Of a stretch of DNA of 64,000 nt, positions 50,819 to 61,092 are shown in pieces. How positions within the stretch are numbered: the stretch's first letter is position 1; every line of letters starts with the position of its first letter. The stretch lies in NCBI GenBank assembly GCA_000507305.1, contig DF239157.1, forward strand, positions 230,173-294,172, given 5' to 3'. The notes beneath the pieces were generated by a model, which saw only the letters and a program-made list of their open reading frames with translations, was not told the DNA's origin and made no database searches. The DNA comes from Breviolum minutum Mf 1.05b.01. Taxonomy: Eukaryota > Sar > Dinophyceae > Suessiales > Symbiodiniaceae. A program made the translations under genes and the position numbers.

Positions 50819-52000
50819 CAACCAGGAATTCATGGAATGTTACTTTCCAAGAAATCTCCAACAGGACCCACTGAACGGACCCCTAAACTACCTGAGTATC
50901 TAATAGCTCTAGCAACTTACTTAGGGGTCCGTTGGTAAGGCCCCATTCAATTTTTGATGGATACTTGTGTTGAACGTTTTTGGAGGTTTTGGCCTTGTGT
51001 CGCTTCTTATGCCAAGCTGGTAGTGGACATGGCTCTAGTGGAGAGGCGGGAAGGGGAGGGAGAATGGTTGCGGGTTGCTCGTGTTCAGTTGATATACTGT
51101 AAGGTGATGGTGAATATCACAACATAGGGAAAAGTTGAGACATATTTTTTGTAAGACACATTAAAGGTCAATACCTGCACATGGTCCGTATACTTTGTGA
51201 TGAGGCTTTTTTTTTGGCGGGATGAGAGCACATACATAACTAGCTGGTGGTTTCAAATGTTTTTTCATGTTCACCCCCTACTTGGGGAGATGATCCAATT
51301 TGACTAGTATTTTTCAGAGGGGTTGGTTCAACCACCAACTAGTATACTGTAAGGTGATTATGAATATCAAAACATAGGAATTATCAACCGGATTCACCTG
51401 ACTACCAAAATAGCATGAGCTACACTCCAAACTCTAGGGGCCTACCAGGTAGGCTCAAAACCTGGTTGGTTGTTTGATATGTTGTAGGTGATTAAACTAC
51501 CGAAATCATATGGTTGTTTGGTGTTTGAGATCATTTTTGCAGTTGGTTGTTGGTAGATGGTGCTTTGTTATAGTTGAGATGGATTTGTTGCATGCATCTT
51601 CAGGTGGATTTGTATTCTGCAGATGCTTCAACAGTCTGCTTTTTGTTTTGCTGAATTGTTCAAGAATTCCTAGCAAACTTGTGTTTGTTCAAGGTGTTGT
51701 TTTACTTTCACCCCAGGATTCATCGCCATTTTTCACCACCATTTGGGGAAGCAAATCTAAGCAAACTAGCAACTTTGGGGTCAATCGTGACTTCACTAAC
51801 TTGAGGGTCCTGAATCTTGAAACTTGCACCCTTTTGCTAGAACAGTTATGATCTTTCATTATGAATGATTCCTTTAATTATGCATACTTGATATGTACAT
51901 ATATATATGTATATAAGGGTTGACAGATATATGATATGTAACAAATTTCCATCAAAGAAAAACCATTTACGATACCGCCGATAATATGCTCCAAATTTCC
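50819..52000. other. No gene recognised; one HP4 and a flanking duplication
   Basis: The block ATACTGTAAGGTGATxxTGAATATCAxAACATAGG occurs at 51096 and 51347, on either side of the HP4 copy (quoted as TATACTGTAAGGTGAT and TGAATATCA). The frame 51510-51851 is T-rich without PPR or splice support. Confidence 0.45.
51240..51344. repeat. HP4 hairpin element
   Basis: CTAGCTGGTGGTTTCAAATG ... GGTTCAACCACCAACTAG. Confidence 0.85.
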
Positions 52001-52005
52001 CATAG

Positions 52006-52113
52006 AGAATTCCATTGACACAACCCTCAAGTCGTGCCCATCCCATGGCGGCGTGCCAGGCAGACACGTTCCAAATGGCTGGTGAGATTCTGGTGGCTCT
52101 AGCCGCGTCACAG
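52006..52113 (+). CDS. PPR-like exon, perhaps gene A
   Basis: TTTCCCATAG|AGA ... GTCACAG|GCAAGA (GC donor), 36 codons. RIPLTQPSSRAHPMAACQAD, TFQMAGEILVALAASQ: AACQ...FQMAGEILVAL fits a PPR helix pair with F for W. The minus strand is open too but less natural. Confidence 0.45.
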
Positions 52114-52454
52114 GCAAGACGAAGCAAGTGTTCTATCTTTTTTTTTCAAAAAGTACATGTATAATGATGTATATATTTTGTATGTTTGTGTGTTTTATAT
52201 ATATATATACGTATGTTTGTGGGACAAGTACGCGCAAGATTGTTTTCGGAGATTCCGCGCCGAAAGTTATTGATTATGTTTCTACTTAGCCATATATGCA
52301 TGTTTTGGTATACCAGCACCTTCCAAGGAGTATCTTGCATGGATGTTTGAAGGGGTTCCAGCCAAAATGCTCCTGACAGTGCAGTTCTGCTAGAAACATA
52401 TTGGCGTCTTGGGCTTCCGATCATGTGTTTGTACAAATTTCGATGCACATATAA

Positions 52455-52556
52455 TGTTGATGGAAGAAATCCTGCACCACCTGGGATGTTTAGAACCTTG
52501 CAAATAGTGGGATATGTACCATATCAACTGGTGCAGGATTTCTTCCACCAACCGTA
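52455..52556. repeat. HP6 hairpin element
   Basis: GTTGATGGAAGAAATCCTGCACCA / TGGTGCAGGATTTCTTCC (arms given in part). Confidence 0.9.
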
Positions 52557-53185
52557 TCATCATACGTAACCAAGGTTTGATTGTTTCAGTTGCTACCTTT
52601 CTTTCTACATGAAACAACGCAACATTGCTAGAGAAGTGTTGTCGGTAGAACGGTTGAAGACACGCACAACACAAAACACACATGTGGAAACGTAGATACA
52701 TCAAACGTTATTGTTTTTTTCTTATGTATTTGTTGACAAATTTGCACTACAAGGGCAAAAAGAAAGTACAGTATATCAATTGTCTCAAAATGAGTCTAAT
52801 GGAGTCAGGAAAGAAGCCCATGAAGCCCCAAAGTATGGAAAGATACAGATAATTATGTCAACATGTTGAGTGATGCCACTGAAATTTCATAATTTAAAAG
52901 ACGATACCAAATGCATAGATGCATTGTTTCCATTGAATAGTCACTATAGTTTTAGCAACTTCATGGGCTGCAGTGTCATGCGCCTCCGATTTTCTAATGA
53001 TATGTCCTCCTGAGTGCTACCAACACGTACGAGCGTAAAGTAATGGCTACAGTCGATACAGGTACACACCAAAGCAACCGAATAAAGATGGATCAACACA
53101 TCTGATCACATAATATATCATAAGCATTTTTCTGAAAAATTCGCAACAACATGCAACAAAATATCTCTATCATATATATTCACCA
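52557..53185. other. No gene or repeat recognised
   Basis: AT-rich, stop-rich in all frames. Confidence 0.5.
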
Positions 53186-53342
53186 CCCTATTCCTCGATC
53201 TTTCCACTGACAGGAACACTTGGCCATGGTACGTAGCGAGTTGATGAGGGTCTTGTCATACTTGGCCCCTTGCTTGAACAGAAATTGTGTGGCAAAATCC
53301 GGGAATTGACACAGGATAGGTTTTTGGTACGTAAATCGTGGA
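53186..53342 (-). CDS. Terminal exon candidate, minus strand
   Basis: On the minus strand CCCTATGAG|GAATTTCC opens a frame of more than 50 codons reading EFPRFTYQKPILCQFPDFAT, QFLFKQGAKYDKTLINSLRT, MAKCSCQWKDRGIGW and a TGA. This is the most protein-like of all frames here. The acceptor lies just after an HP5 element (53355-53460), as with plus-strand exons. A plus frame (MVRSELMRVLSYLAPCLN) overlaps it. Family not recognised; upstream minus-strand exons were not found. Confidence 0.45.
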
Positions 53343-53354
53343 AATTCCTCATAG

Positions 53355-53460
53355 GGCCATAGGATCCATGGTTGCCTGGTGTATTTTATCTACATGAATG
53401 GTTGATTTTTGTGATAGATTAAAAAGTAAATATACCATATTTGCATGGATCCTATGGCAT
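53355..53460. repeat. HP5 hairpin element
   Basis: GGCCATAGGATCCATGGTTG / ATTTGCATGGATCCTATGGC. Confidence 0.9.
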
Positions 53461-53901
53461 AGTGTTTGGGAATGAAACTTGATGTGTGACAAATTGTTGA
53501 GGCATTTGCCCAGAAAAACATGTGTGGAAATTCCGTGTGACCCCTTTTTTTGAAAAATCTGGGGATTGTTTTGATATTGTTTTTAAGTTTATTTGTGTGG
53601 TTCAAATAACTTCCAAGCACGTCTACATTCATGTTTTCCATTGATACCTTATTTTCATAAGCTTACATGTTCCCATCATGTATCCTTAATCCTTAATCTT
53701 ATTGCCCTATCTTCACCTCTGAATTTATAAAGCAACCTCACCAATAAACGTCGATTTGTCCCAACCAAAGATATCCAGTCGCCTCACATTGACACACATT
53801 TGTTTGAGATAAATTTATGGAAACAGTTTGACAACCTCGGTTGCTTTTTCCTATATGGGACTGTAATATTTATCAATCCATGAATAGCTTAAATCCCATG
53901 C

Positions 53902-54002
53902 ATCGGATCCATGGGACGAACGGTATATTTACCTACATGTACCATCAAAACCAACTAGATCTATATAGGTAAATATACCAGTCCCGTGTATCCGTAATGG
54001 GA
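53902..54002. repeat. HP5 hairpin element
   Basis: CGGATCCATGGGACGAACGG ... CAGTCCCGTGTATCCG; inner arms intact. Confidence 0.8.
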
Positions 54003-54240
54003 ATTTATGGCAAAAACATAGGTAAATAAATGTCAGTCCCATTCGGTGCATCTTGGTTTTGTAATTTGGGTGTAAACCATTTGAAACCTTCCCCAACTTC
54101 CAACCAACCCAAGCCCCAACTTCCTTCACCACCTACCAACCCCAGCACAATCAACCCGAACTTCTGTTCCTAGTTGATTCCCCCCTACCACCAAGACCTG
54201 CCCCTTATGTCGACCTCCCTCAAACTTCACCTTTTCAAAG

Positions 54241-54324
54241 GTCACGAGTATCGAAGCGGATTTATCCAATTGTGAACCTGGCAGTGCTGATCCATCCACT
54301 ATGGAGACACGACTTTTGAGATTG
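54241..54324 (+). CDS. Gene B exon candidate
   Basis: CTTTTCAAAG|GTC ... GAGATTG|GTACGT, 28 codons, phase 0. VTSIEADLSNCEPGSADPST then METRLLRL. GC-rich; the minus strand is open as well (54126-54470). Splice sites and composition favour plus. Gene B is a plus-strand gene without recognised domains. Confidence 0.45.
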
Positions 54325-54690
54325 GTACGTACCTTATCAGAGGCGTGGAAAGAGCCATGGAGCCATGAGTCAAGCCGTTTGTTTAGTGTTGGATGATGGA
54401 TGATGTTGTTTTTTTGGGGGGGTGGAAAAAATCCATTGGAAAGTGATGTTTGGGGGTAGGGATGGTTCAAATCCTATGGGGTTGGGTTTTTGATGGGAAA
54501 TGATGGGGATGTGAGGTGGTTATTTCAGTTATTCGTGTGAGTTCTTTGACTTTGTCACAATACTTTTCACTTGCACGGTGATTTTGAGAGTGGACAGTTG
54601 GAAATGTTGGAATTGCTTGGGGGGTCCTTTTTGAAAGTGTGAAAGGTTTGCGGCCCAGTGAGAATATTTTCCATCCTTAGTAAGTCTTAG

Positions 54691-54783
54691 TATACCAGCA
54701 TTGAGGGATGTTTGTATGTTCGGGGGGCAGCGGGATAAAGCGCCGCGAAGCTTCTTTGGGGAAGCAGTTGGAGAGCGAGAAAG
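54691..54783 (+). CDS. Gene B exon candidate
   Basis: TAAGTCTTAG|T ... GAGAAAG|GTGTTG. The frame IPALRDVCMFGGQRDKAPRS then FFGEAVGERE is open; CSGGSGIKRREASLGKQLES in another frame is also plausible. Exon likely, frame uncertain. Confidence 0.4.
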
Positions 54784-54986
54784 GTGTTGGGAGGGAATCA
54801 TATGGCTCAAATTTAGGCTGTTCACATTGAAACGGATGGTGGGGACGGGGAGAGAGAACCAACTATGCTGAAGCTTACTTTGGGACGTTCCCCCGACCCA
54901 TCAAAACACAAAGATTGGCCAGCTTCATTTACAAACAGAAGCCTCCTCAATTACAAGCCGGCTTGATCCATAGTGTTATTTGTTCT

Positions 54987-55098
54987 TACTACTGTTGATG
55001 GTTCAGAAATGGGATGGTGCTAAAACCCGTCGTAAATAATAAGGTCAACTACCAACCTCAACTGGTCACCGCCGGATTTCAGCCATCAACAGTAGTGA
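54987..55098. repeat. HP6 hairpin element
   Basis: TACTACTGTTGATGGTTCAG / GCCATCAACAGTAGTGA. Confidence 0.85.
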
Positions 55099-55347
55099 CA
55101 TAATCGGTGGAGTATTTGAGCTTCTTAGAGCCCATTGAATCAGCCGAGTGAATGTTTTTTACCAAACAAAAGTCATGAAGTACCAAACATAGGAGGTAGT
55201 TTTCGCCTAAGGTTTTGGGTGGTGTTGTGATGAACATTTCCATAAGCCATATATGTAGTTTATACATTTTTTGTACCTAACATGTGGCTGACATTCTTTG
55301 TGATGTTGTTTGGATCCATGGCATGATGTGCAAAACACATTGTGAAG

Positions 55348-55494
55348 GTCTTTAAAGAAGCTGCCAAGGCAGCCAAAGATCAGGACGTCCGCAGTGGCCT
55401 TTGGGTTAACAGTTCACGGTTTACAAGGCCATGCGTTTGGGTTTGCATCATCACCCATGGGCAACATCGTTGTGCCTTGAGATACACCTTGTGA
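55348..55494 (+). CDS. Gene B exon candidate
   Basis: CATTGTGAAG|GTC opens VFKEAAKAAKDQDVRSGLWV and NSSRFTRPCVWVCIITHGQH up to TGA at 55492-55494. An earlier donor (TTTGG|GTTAAC or TACAAG|GCCATG) may end it. Alanine/lysine-rich start like an amphipathic helix. Unrecognised. Confidence 0.5.
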   Translation, partial: VFKEAAKAAKDQDVRSGLWVNSSRFTRPCVWVCIITHGQHRCALRYTL

Positions 55495-55786
55495 AGTTTA
55501 GCCATACAACCTGAAGGCATGAAGTTTTTTTGATGTAAGGGGGATGTTTAGGCTTCCGAACCATCAAGTTTTCCGAAGTTGTTTTGCTTTTTGTGTTTTT
55601 GTTGATTTTTTCGGGGGTGGGGTTGTAAGTTGTAGCGGTAGCCCTCCAGGGAACTATACAAGTGACATATCCCAACAAACGGGATGGCTGGAAAAACATA
55701 ATCATCGTTTCAAAGGTGTTTTGGTTGGTATGGGATATGGACTTGTTCCCACAGAAGGATACAGACGTATTCTAAGGGGTGCTTGA

Positions 55787-55877
55787 ATGTTTGTGAGCTT
55801 CGCTGATGGATTTAAAGCAGCAGATGCATACGTTTACTTCCATGTTATAAGCCATCAGTTGCCAAAAATCCTACAAG
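55787..55877 (+). CDS. Gene B exon ending at HP8
   Basis: Reads MFVSFADGFKAADAYVYFHV then ISHQLPKILQ; ends CTACAAG|GTGGGC, where GTGGGC belongs to HP8. A TGA precedes the ATG, so this is either a first exon or starts at GTTTGTGAG|C. Well-formed peptide, family unknown. Confidence 0.55.
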
Positions 55878-55960
55878 GTGGGCTCCTACCAGCTATAAAT
55901 GGAGTTATGGGGCCCCTGTAAATGGCCTTTTAAACGGCTTTCCCTGGGGTTATATCCCAC
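55875..55960. repeat. HP8 element
   Basis: ACAAGGTGGGCTCCTACCAG start and GGGGTTATATCCC; right end truncated. Confidence 0.75.
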
Positions 55961-56066
55961 ACGTTTGATCAGTATCTATATGTAGCTATGATTTCCTAGA
56001 TGTGATACTGGGGGAAGATGATCCCATCCAATGTGACAACCATGTTTTTAACCAAAATGATCTCAC

Positions 56067-56187
56067 TACACCCCCCAAAAAATCTAACATATAGATACCA
56101 AAAATGGCCATAATTAGAAGGAGTCCACCTTTTCCAAGGCCCATCATTTTGGGTATCCAGCCGTTAGTTTTTTTTCCGGGGTGTATA
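56067..56187. repeat. HP2 hairpin element
   Basis: TACACCCCCCAAAAAATCTAAC ... CCGTTAGTTTTTTTTCCGGGG. Confidence 0.7.
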
Positions 56188-56345
56188 TAACCATTTTTGA
56201 AAAAACAACAGAGTTTGGGATCAACTAAGATTGACAATGGAAGATTTGGGCCTTTTATGATTTCAACATATGGAAAATGGGTCATATATAGATATTCCAA
56301 CTTTCGATGACTTAGTCACTACCAGAGGGTAAGGGCGATTTTAAA

Positions 56346-56478
56346 ACAACAAGGGGTCATTAAACTACCCATTTTTGGGGGGTGACCAAACTTCATAAAA
56401 TAAATGTATGGTAATTTGGAGGGTCCCATTTCCCTTATAAAGGTGCATCAAGTTTTGGTTTTGCTTCATATAATGACC
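56346..56478. repeat. HP12 element
   Basis: GGTCATTAAACTACCCATTT ... CATATAATGACCCC; left and right ends are inverted (GGTCATTA / TAATGACC). Confidence 0.65.
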
Positions 56479-56605
56479 CCTGCAAAGTGGGCCTTCCTGA
56501 CCAGTTATCAGTAAGGGCCCATAACTGTTATAACTTCCACTTTAGGTGGTTTGGTAAGTGAAATCTCCCCACAAAAATCTCCAACAACAACTTCAGGTTT
56601 AGGAA

Positions 56606-56724
56606 TTACACCCTGGAAGATGAACAGCTTGAACCTGAAGCCATGATGGTTTGGTTCAGATGATTTTCCGACGTTCAATTGGGTAATTGTGGCAGGTTCC
56701 AGCCGTTAATCTTCAATGGGTGTA
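56606..56724. repeat. HP2 hairpin element
   Basis: TACACCCTGGAAGATGAACAG ... CCAGCCGTTAATCTTCAATG and GGTGTA; abuts the HP9 copy. Confidence 0.75.
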
Positions 56725-56833
56725 TATGGATGTTTCCAAAAATAGTGGTACCCCCAAATCAATTTTAATAGGGTTTTCCATTATAAACCATCCATTTTGG
56801 TGTTTTCCCCCTATTTCTGGAAACACCCATATG
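56725..56833. repeat. HP9 hairpin element
   Basis: ATATGGATGTTTCCAAAAATAG / CTATTTCTGGAAACACCCATATG (arms given in part); ends 30 bp before the next exon. Confidence 0.85.
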
Positions 56834-56862
56834 AAAGTTTCGCCACAAAAAATAACTCGCAG

Positions 56863-56950
56863 GAGTTGAAGATTGAAGAGTTCCTACAAGAAGCTCGCCT
56901 AGAAGATCTCTGGAATTCGTTAGCCACTTGGCGTTTAACGACCTTGAAAG
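56863..56950 (+). CDS. Gene B exon
   Basis: TAACTCGCAG|GAG ... TTGAAAG|GTTGAG, phase 0 in, 1 out. ELKIEEFLQEARLEDLWNSL then ATWRLTTLK, a strongly helical acidic peptide. The spare G joins GT of the next exon as GGT. Unrecognised. Confidence 0.6.
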
Positions 56951-56995
56951 GTTGAGTTGAGAAGGTTTTGTTGTGACGATGATGTCCCCAGGAGT

Positions 56996-57084
56996 TTAGG
57001 ATCAATGGTTAGCAAATGGGTTATAACTATGACCTTATAAATGGACAAAATTGGGGATAAAACCCACTGATCCTAACCTTTAAT
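56996..57084. repeat. HP14 element
   Basis: TAGGATCAATGGTTAGCAAA ... AAACCCACTGATCCTAACC: an inverted repeat GGATCA...TGATCC. Confidence 0.6.
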
Positions 57085-57130
57085 CCAAAAATTCCTGGTA
57101 CCTCCAAGTACTAGCCTTGGAAATTGAATT

Positions 57131-57244
57131 ACCCTCCCCGAAACACCTACCCTTCGAAGCCGAAAACCCAAAAGGATAGTCACGGATAGTCTTCCAGTCC
57201 CATCCATTTTCAGGGGCGAGAAATGCTTGTTTCATGGGAGGGTA
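57131..57244. repeat. HP1 hairpin element
   Basis: ACCCTCCCCGAAACACCTACC ... GCTTGTTTCATGGGAGGGTA. Confidence 0.75.
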
Positions 57245-57338
57245 CTTAGTATAAACAACATGAATTTCAACCTGTTGGTTTGTTTTATGGGGCATAGTTT
57301 GGTCTTTCACATGTTGGTCTTACACATGTGGAGCACAG

Positions 57339-57393
57339 GTCAAGTGACCGTTGATTCTCGACGGATGGAAGCTCTCAACGAAACCAGCAGGGG
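57339..57393 (+). CDS. Gene B exon
   Basis: GTGGAGCACAG|GT ... GCAGGGG|GTGTTT (3' end approximate). QVTVDSRRMEALNETSRG; phase 2 in fits the exon at 56863. The frame stays open to about 57430 (CLFERVYDPP). Confidence 0.5.
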
Positions 57394-57714
57394 GTGTTTG
57401 TTCGAACGTGTATATGACCCGCCAAATGTAGCCAATTGTGAATGTGCGTGTATACATGCATATACACTTTTTTTAGCAACTATGTAACTATGTAACTATG
57501 TTATGTGGGGTTCCCAGCAAAAAGCTCACTTTTATTTATGTACTGGAACATGCAAAATTCATACATTTTTCTTACTTGCCAAAACTATACCTCCAAAAAC
57601 TCCCAATACCATTCTCCTCTAAAGAGGGAGCTGTTTGCAATTGAGTCTGGAGGGTTGTCCCCCTTCCCAGTGATGATTGTGATGGTAGTAGGTATACCTT
57701 TTGCTTGCAGGATA

Positions 57715-57832
57715 TTTCCCATAGGATCGACTGGTATATTTTACCCCACATTTGGTTGATTTTTAATGGTAAGGTTTGATTGGTAAATGTAGGTATACCG
57801 GTATACATGCCAGACATGGATCCTATGGGATT
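57715..57832. repeat. HP5 hairpin element
   Basis: TCCCATAGGATCGACTGGTA ... GACATGGATCCTATGGGA; inner arms expanded (ACCGGTATAC). Confidence 0.85.
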
Positions 57833-57905
57833 GAAACACTGGTTATTTTGGGGGTTCCAGGTATACATACATGACCTACTTTTGATTTTGTTGACTGGAT
57901 CTCAG

Positions 57906-57962
57906 GATCGCACCCTCGATCGCTTGCACGACACGGAGGCGTTTTTTTCGGTGGTGGAACAG
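57906..57962 (+). CDS. Gene B exon
   Basis: GGATCTCAG|GAT ... GAACAG|GTGTTT, 19 codons, phase 0. DRTLDRLHDTEAFFSVVEQ. All three frames are open, so the frame is chosen by peptide quality and phase with the exon at 58746. The frame also runs on to about 58040 (VFDFPKKEQEKLKNHPIG). Confidence 0.5.
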
Positions 57963-58044
57963 GTGTTTGACTTTCCAAAAAAGGAACAGGAGAAGTTAAA
58001 AAACCATCCTATAGGGTATCACGAAAAAACATTTCTAACGGTGA

Positions 58045-58156
58045 ACTCGGTGGTGGCAACTCAATTTTTTTTGGAATTTTCACCCCGATACCTTGGGAAA
58101 TGATCCAATTTGACGAGCATATTTTTCAAATGGGTGGGTTGAAACAACCAACTATA
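58045..58156. repeat. HP4 hairpin element
   Basis: GGTGGTGGCAACTCAA (variant seen at 5553) ... GGTTGAAACAACCAACTAT. Confidence 0.75.
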
Positions 58157-58228
58157 AAACCACTCCACCCCAAAAAAGGTATATCCAGAGGGATTTCCTT
58201 AAGGAAAAACAACCAAGCTCCAAACAGG

Positions 58229-58353
58229 AATTATTACCCTACATCATACAGCAAAAGCTCTGAAAATAGGCCGAATGCTTCAAAAGGAAGCCGGATCGTC
58301 TTCCAGTCCCATCCATTTTCAGGCGTTGAGAAATGTTAGTTTCGGGGAGTGTA
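58229..58353. repeat. HP1/HP2 hairpin element
   Basis: CTGAAAATAGGCCGAATGC ... CCATTTTCAGG and TGTTAGTTTCGGGGAGTGTA; left outer arm decayed. Confidence 0.7.
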
Positions 58354-58745
58354 TATATATACCAATGAACTCAAGTTATGGTATATTTCCTTACATTTGC
58401 CATAAAACTCAACCCATCCAATGGATCGGTAAAAAAAAACCATCCATGCTGGGCACGGTAAATCACAGTTTCCATTCGGCTCGGTGGTTCAAAAATGGTT
58501 AAGGTTGATCAACGTGGTTTTCAGGTTGATCCAAACCACTTTGTAAATTGGGGGACTTTATAATCTTTATAACATCCAAATTTGTTTTTTCATGTTCAGA
58601 TTTGAAAAAAACAAGCTCAAGTATTCAACTGGTTTCGCTTCTGAATGTCAAGAAAAATTATATATATATATATATACACACTTCCGTGAAAACGGAAAAG
58701 AACAGATCTCTCTCCAGCAATTTGCCGGGCTTTCCCAGACTTCAG

Positions 58746-58873
58746 TTGGCTTCAGTAAAAACGGAAAGCCAGTTTGGTGTTGATTTTTTCCAAGAAGCCA
58801 CCCTGCACCCCAACAAAGCAGGGAAGCGCATTACGTATTTAGATGTTACCTCCCCGAATGGAACTGAAGTGGT
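58746..58873 (+). CDS. Gene B exon
   Basis: CAGACTTCAG|TTG ... GAAGTGGT|GTGAGT (strong donor). LASVKTESQFGVDFFQEATL, HPNKAGKRITYLDVTSPNGT, EVV; phase 0 in, 2 out. Just upstream the other frame reads FRENGKEQISLQQFAGLSQT, also natural, so the 5' side may be longer with an indel. Confidence 0.55.
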
Positions 58874-58970
58874 GTGAGTTTTCAATGTAATTCCGTGATT
58901 CCGTGGATTGTTTTTTTTGGTGAGTTTTATAGCTATATGGTGAACCCATTTACTAGAATATATGGTATAT

Positions 58971-59087
58971 ACACACAACCCTGAAAACCAACATATCCCC
59001 TAAAATTGGATGGTTGGAAGATGAAACGTTCTTTCAAAATGGTCCCTTTTCAGAGTGGACATTCGTTCATTTTTAGAAAGGGTAATA
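58971..59087. repeat. HP2 hairpin element
   Basis: ACACAACCCTGAAAACCAAC ... CATTCGTTCATTTTTAGAAAGGGTA. Confidence 0.65.
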
Positions 59088-59205
59088 CTGTTGATGGTTC
59101 AGAAATCCTGCACCACCTGGGATGTAGAAAACCCATCGTAAAGAATGGGATGAACTACCAACCTAAAGTGGTTTGCAGGATTATTTTCTTCCATCAACAG
59201 TATTA
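59085..59205. repeat. HP6 hairpin element
   Basis: ATACTGTTGATGGTTCAGAA / TTCTTCCATCAACAGTAT. Confidence 0.9.
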
Positions 59206-59224
59206 TGGAAGGAGTATATATGTA

Positions 59225-59340
59225 TATTATAATAATAATGATAATAATAATCATCATCATAATAGTAATTCTAACATTAATCATAATATTAATAATAAGC
59301 GTTATTATAATAATAAACATAATAATAAATGATAATAATA
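59225..59340 (+). repeat. (AAT)n-rich low complexity
   Basis: AATAATAATGATAATAATAA-type run, then (TA)n to 59360. Confidence 0.85.
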
Positions 59341-59435
59341 TGAATATATATATATATATTAATGTACATCAATAGGGCATCTACATATATACAGTATTAC
59401 AGTATGTCAAAACATTGAACTTGCTTGCTCCACAG

Positions 59436-59471
59436 ACCCCATGGGGCCCCAATCACTTCTGAGATCTTCAG
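59436..59471 (+). CDS. Gene B exon candidate, short
   Basis: GCTCCACAG|A ... ATCTTCAG|GTCTTC; PHGAPITSEIF. Phase 1 in, 2 out, fitting 58746 and 59910. Support is phase only. Confidence 0.3.
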
Positions 59472-59909
59472 GTCTTCGCCACTCCCGCGCAGAGGATTTT
59501 GTCCACGGGAGCTCGGGATCCTGGGAAAATCGGCAAATCATCTGAACCAATCCCATCATGACTTCAGGGCTCCAGCTGTTCATCTAAACCGGGGTGTAGA
59601 CATCCAGTCATACCTCCTGAGGTTCGGTGTTTTGCATCTATCCCATCTTCCTCCCCCCCTACCCAGGATACCCAGGATGCAATCGTCACGACCAGGATGA
59701 CATTACCTTTCTAGCTGGTGGCTTCAATTTGTTTCTATTTTTCACCCCTACCGCGTTGGCCTCGATTTTTTGTTGCAGAAACCCCAATGTTTAAAGAGAC
59801 CTTTGAATCAGACCTACTTGCCGTCGGTGGTTGAACCAACGGGACATCCAGCCGCCTTGGTCCCTTAAAAAAGCGGGCCCCAGTTGTTCAGATTTGTCAG
59901 ACTTTCAGG

Positions 59910-59984
59910 TGGCGCCTTCACAACTTCGTGTGGAAAGTGCTGCGAACGACGGGACCGCGGGAGGAAGCGGAAGCTCCCTGAGTG
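59910..59984 (+). CDS. Gene B exon candidate
   Basis: GACTTTCAG|GTG ... GAGTG|GTACGT, GC-rich (visible jump). Open frames include VAPSQLRVESAANDGTAGGS and WRLHNFVWKVLRTTGPREEA; the second meets a TGA just before the donor. Exon likely, frame not settled. Confidence 0.4.
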
Positions 59985-60368
59985 GTACGTTGGCCTCCAA
60001 CGTGCAGACCACGCCACCGAAGCCGTTGTTGAATCGGTGTCTTGGACACTGCAAAGATAGATTACCTGGGAGCCTGGCAGTGGGGATTGGGGGCAAGTTG
60101 TTGGGATATTTAATGTTGGAAGAGATGAATGCGACGTGTGTTGATGTACTGGTAGATGAGCATGCATCATGTTTTTTGTTGTTTTTGTTGATATGTTTCT
60201 TTTTCACTGGGTTGCAAACACTTCTATGCGACTTCTAGATTTTATATGCATATACGATTCCAAAAACCGGTCTAATCAATGTGTTTGGAAGGATTCCATG
60301 TACGACTTTTCATGTTTTAAAGACTCCTTGGGGACATCTATTCGTAATTTGATCAGATACTCTTATCT

Positions 60369-60475
60369 AACTGGTGATTTCAAACATTTTTTTGTTTTCA
60401 CCCCTATTTGGGGAAGATGATCCAATTTGACTATATATATAATATTTTTCAAAGGGGTTGAAACCACCAACTAGT
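60369..60475. repeat. HP4 hairpin element
   Basis: CTAACTGGTGATTTCAAAC ... GGGTTGAAACCACCAACTAG with a TATATATA insert. Confidence 0.85.
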
Positions 60476-61092
60476 TATGTAAAAGTGAGCACGTATTTGC
60501 CGCCTTTGCACGTCCTGATTTTCAAAGGGCATCCTGAGGAATGGAAAAAAAAGAGGTCCTGAGGACTGTGATGCGAAAAGTTGCCCCTTCCAGGATTGGT
60601 ACACTGGAAAGTTATATGTACTATACACTTATATATTATATAATATGTAAATATGTACTAAATATGTATAATATGTATATATGTAGCTGTTTACTCCTTT
60701 TCTAGAGAAAATCAAACAACATCTTTAGAGACTATTTTCAGTGCCTTGATTAAAAAGCAACTCCATTCCTCAGTGTTTTTTCTATCAACAAAAATCCGGT
60801 GGCCAGAGATCGCCAGAGGCTTTTGCCTCTGATCGAGGCGGGAAGGGTTTGATTGGGTGTACCCCGAATCCGTACGTGTACCCATGGGTATTTAGCTGGT
60901 GTTTTCTAAAGGGATTCTTGGGGAATATATATATATATAACCCATAAATACCCGCTATAGAAGTTATATAGGGATTTATCATAGGGGTACGTTGGTAGGG
61001 GTACATCCAATTTTTCTCGAAGTTTAACAGTTCGCCCATATGAAATGGTTTTTTATGATCCAAAAATCAACAAAAGTTCAGGAAATTCACAG

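Noticed and set aside
54126-54825. Two minus-strand frames of 98 and 114 codons
   Set aside because: They overlap plus-strand pieces with better splice sites (AAG|GTC and TTG|GTACGT; AAAG|GTGTTG) and equally good peptides.
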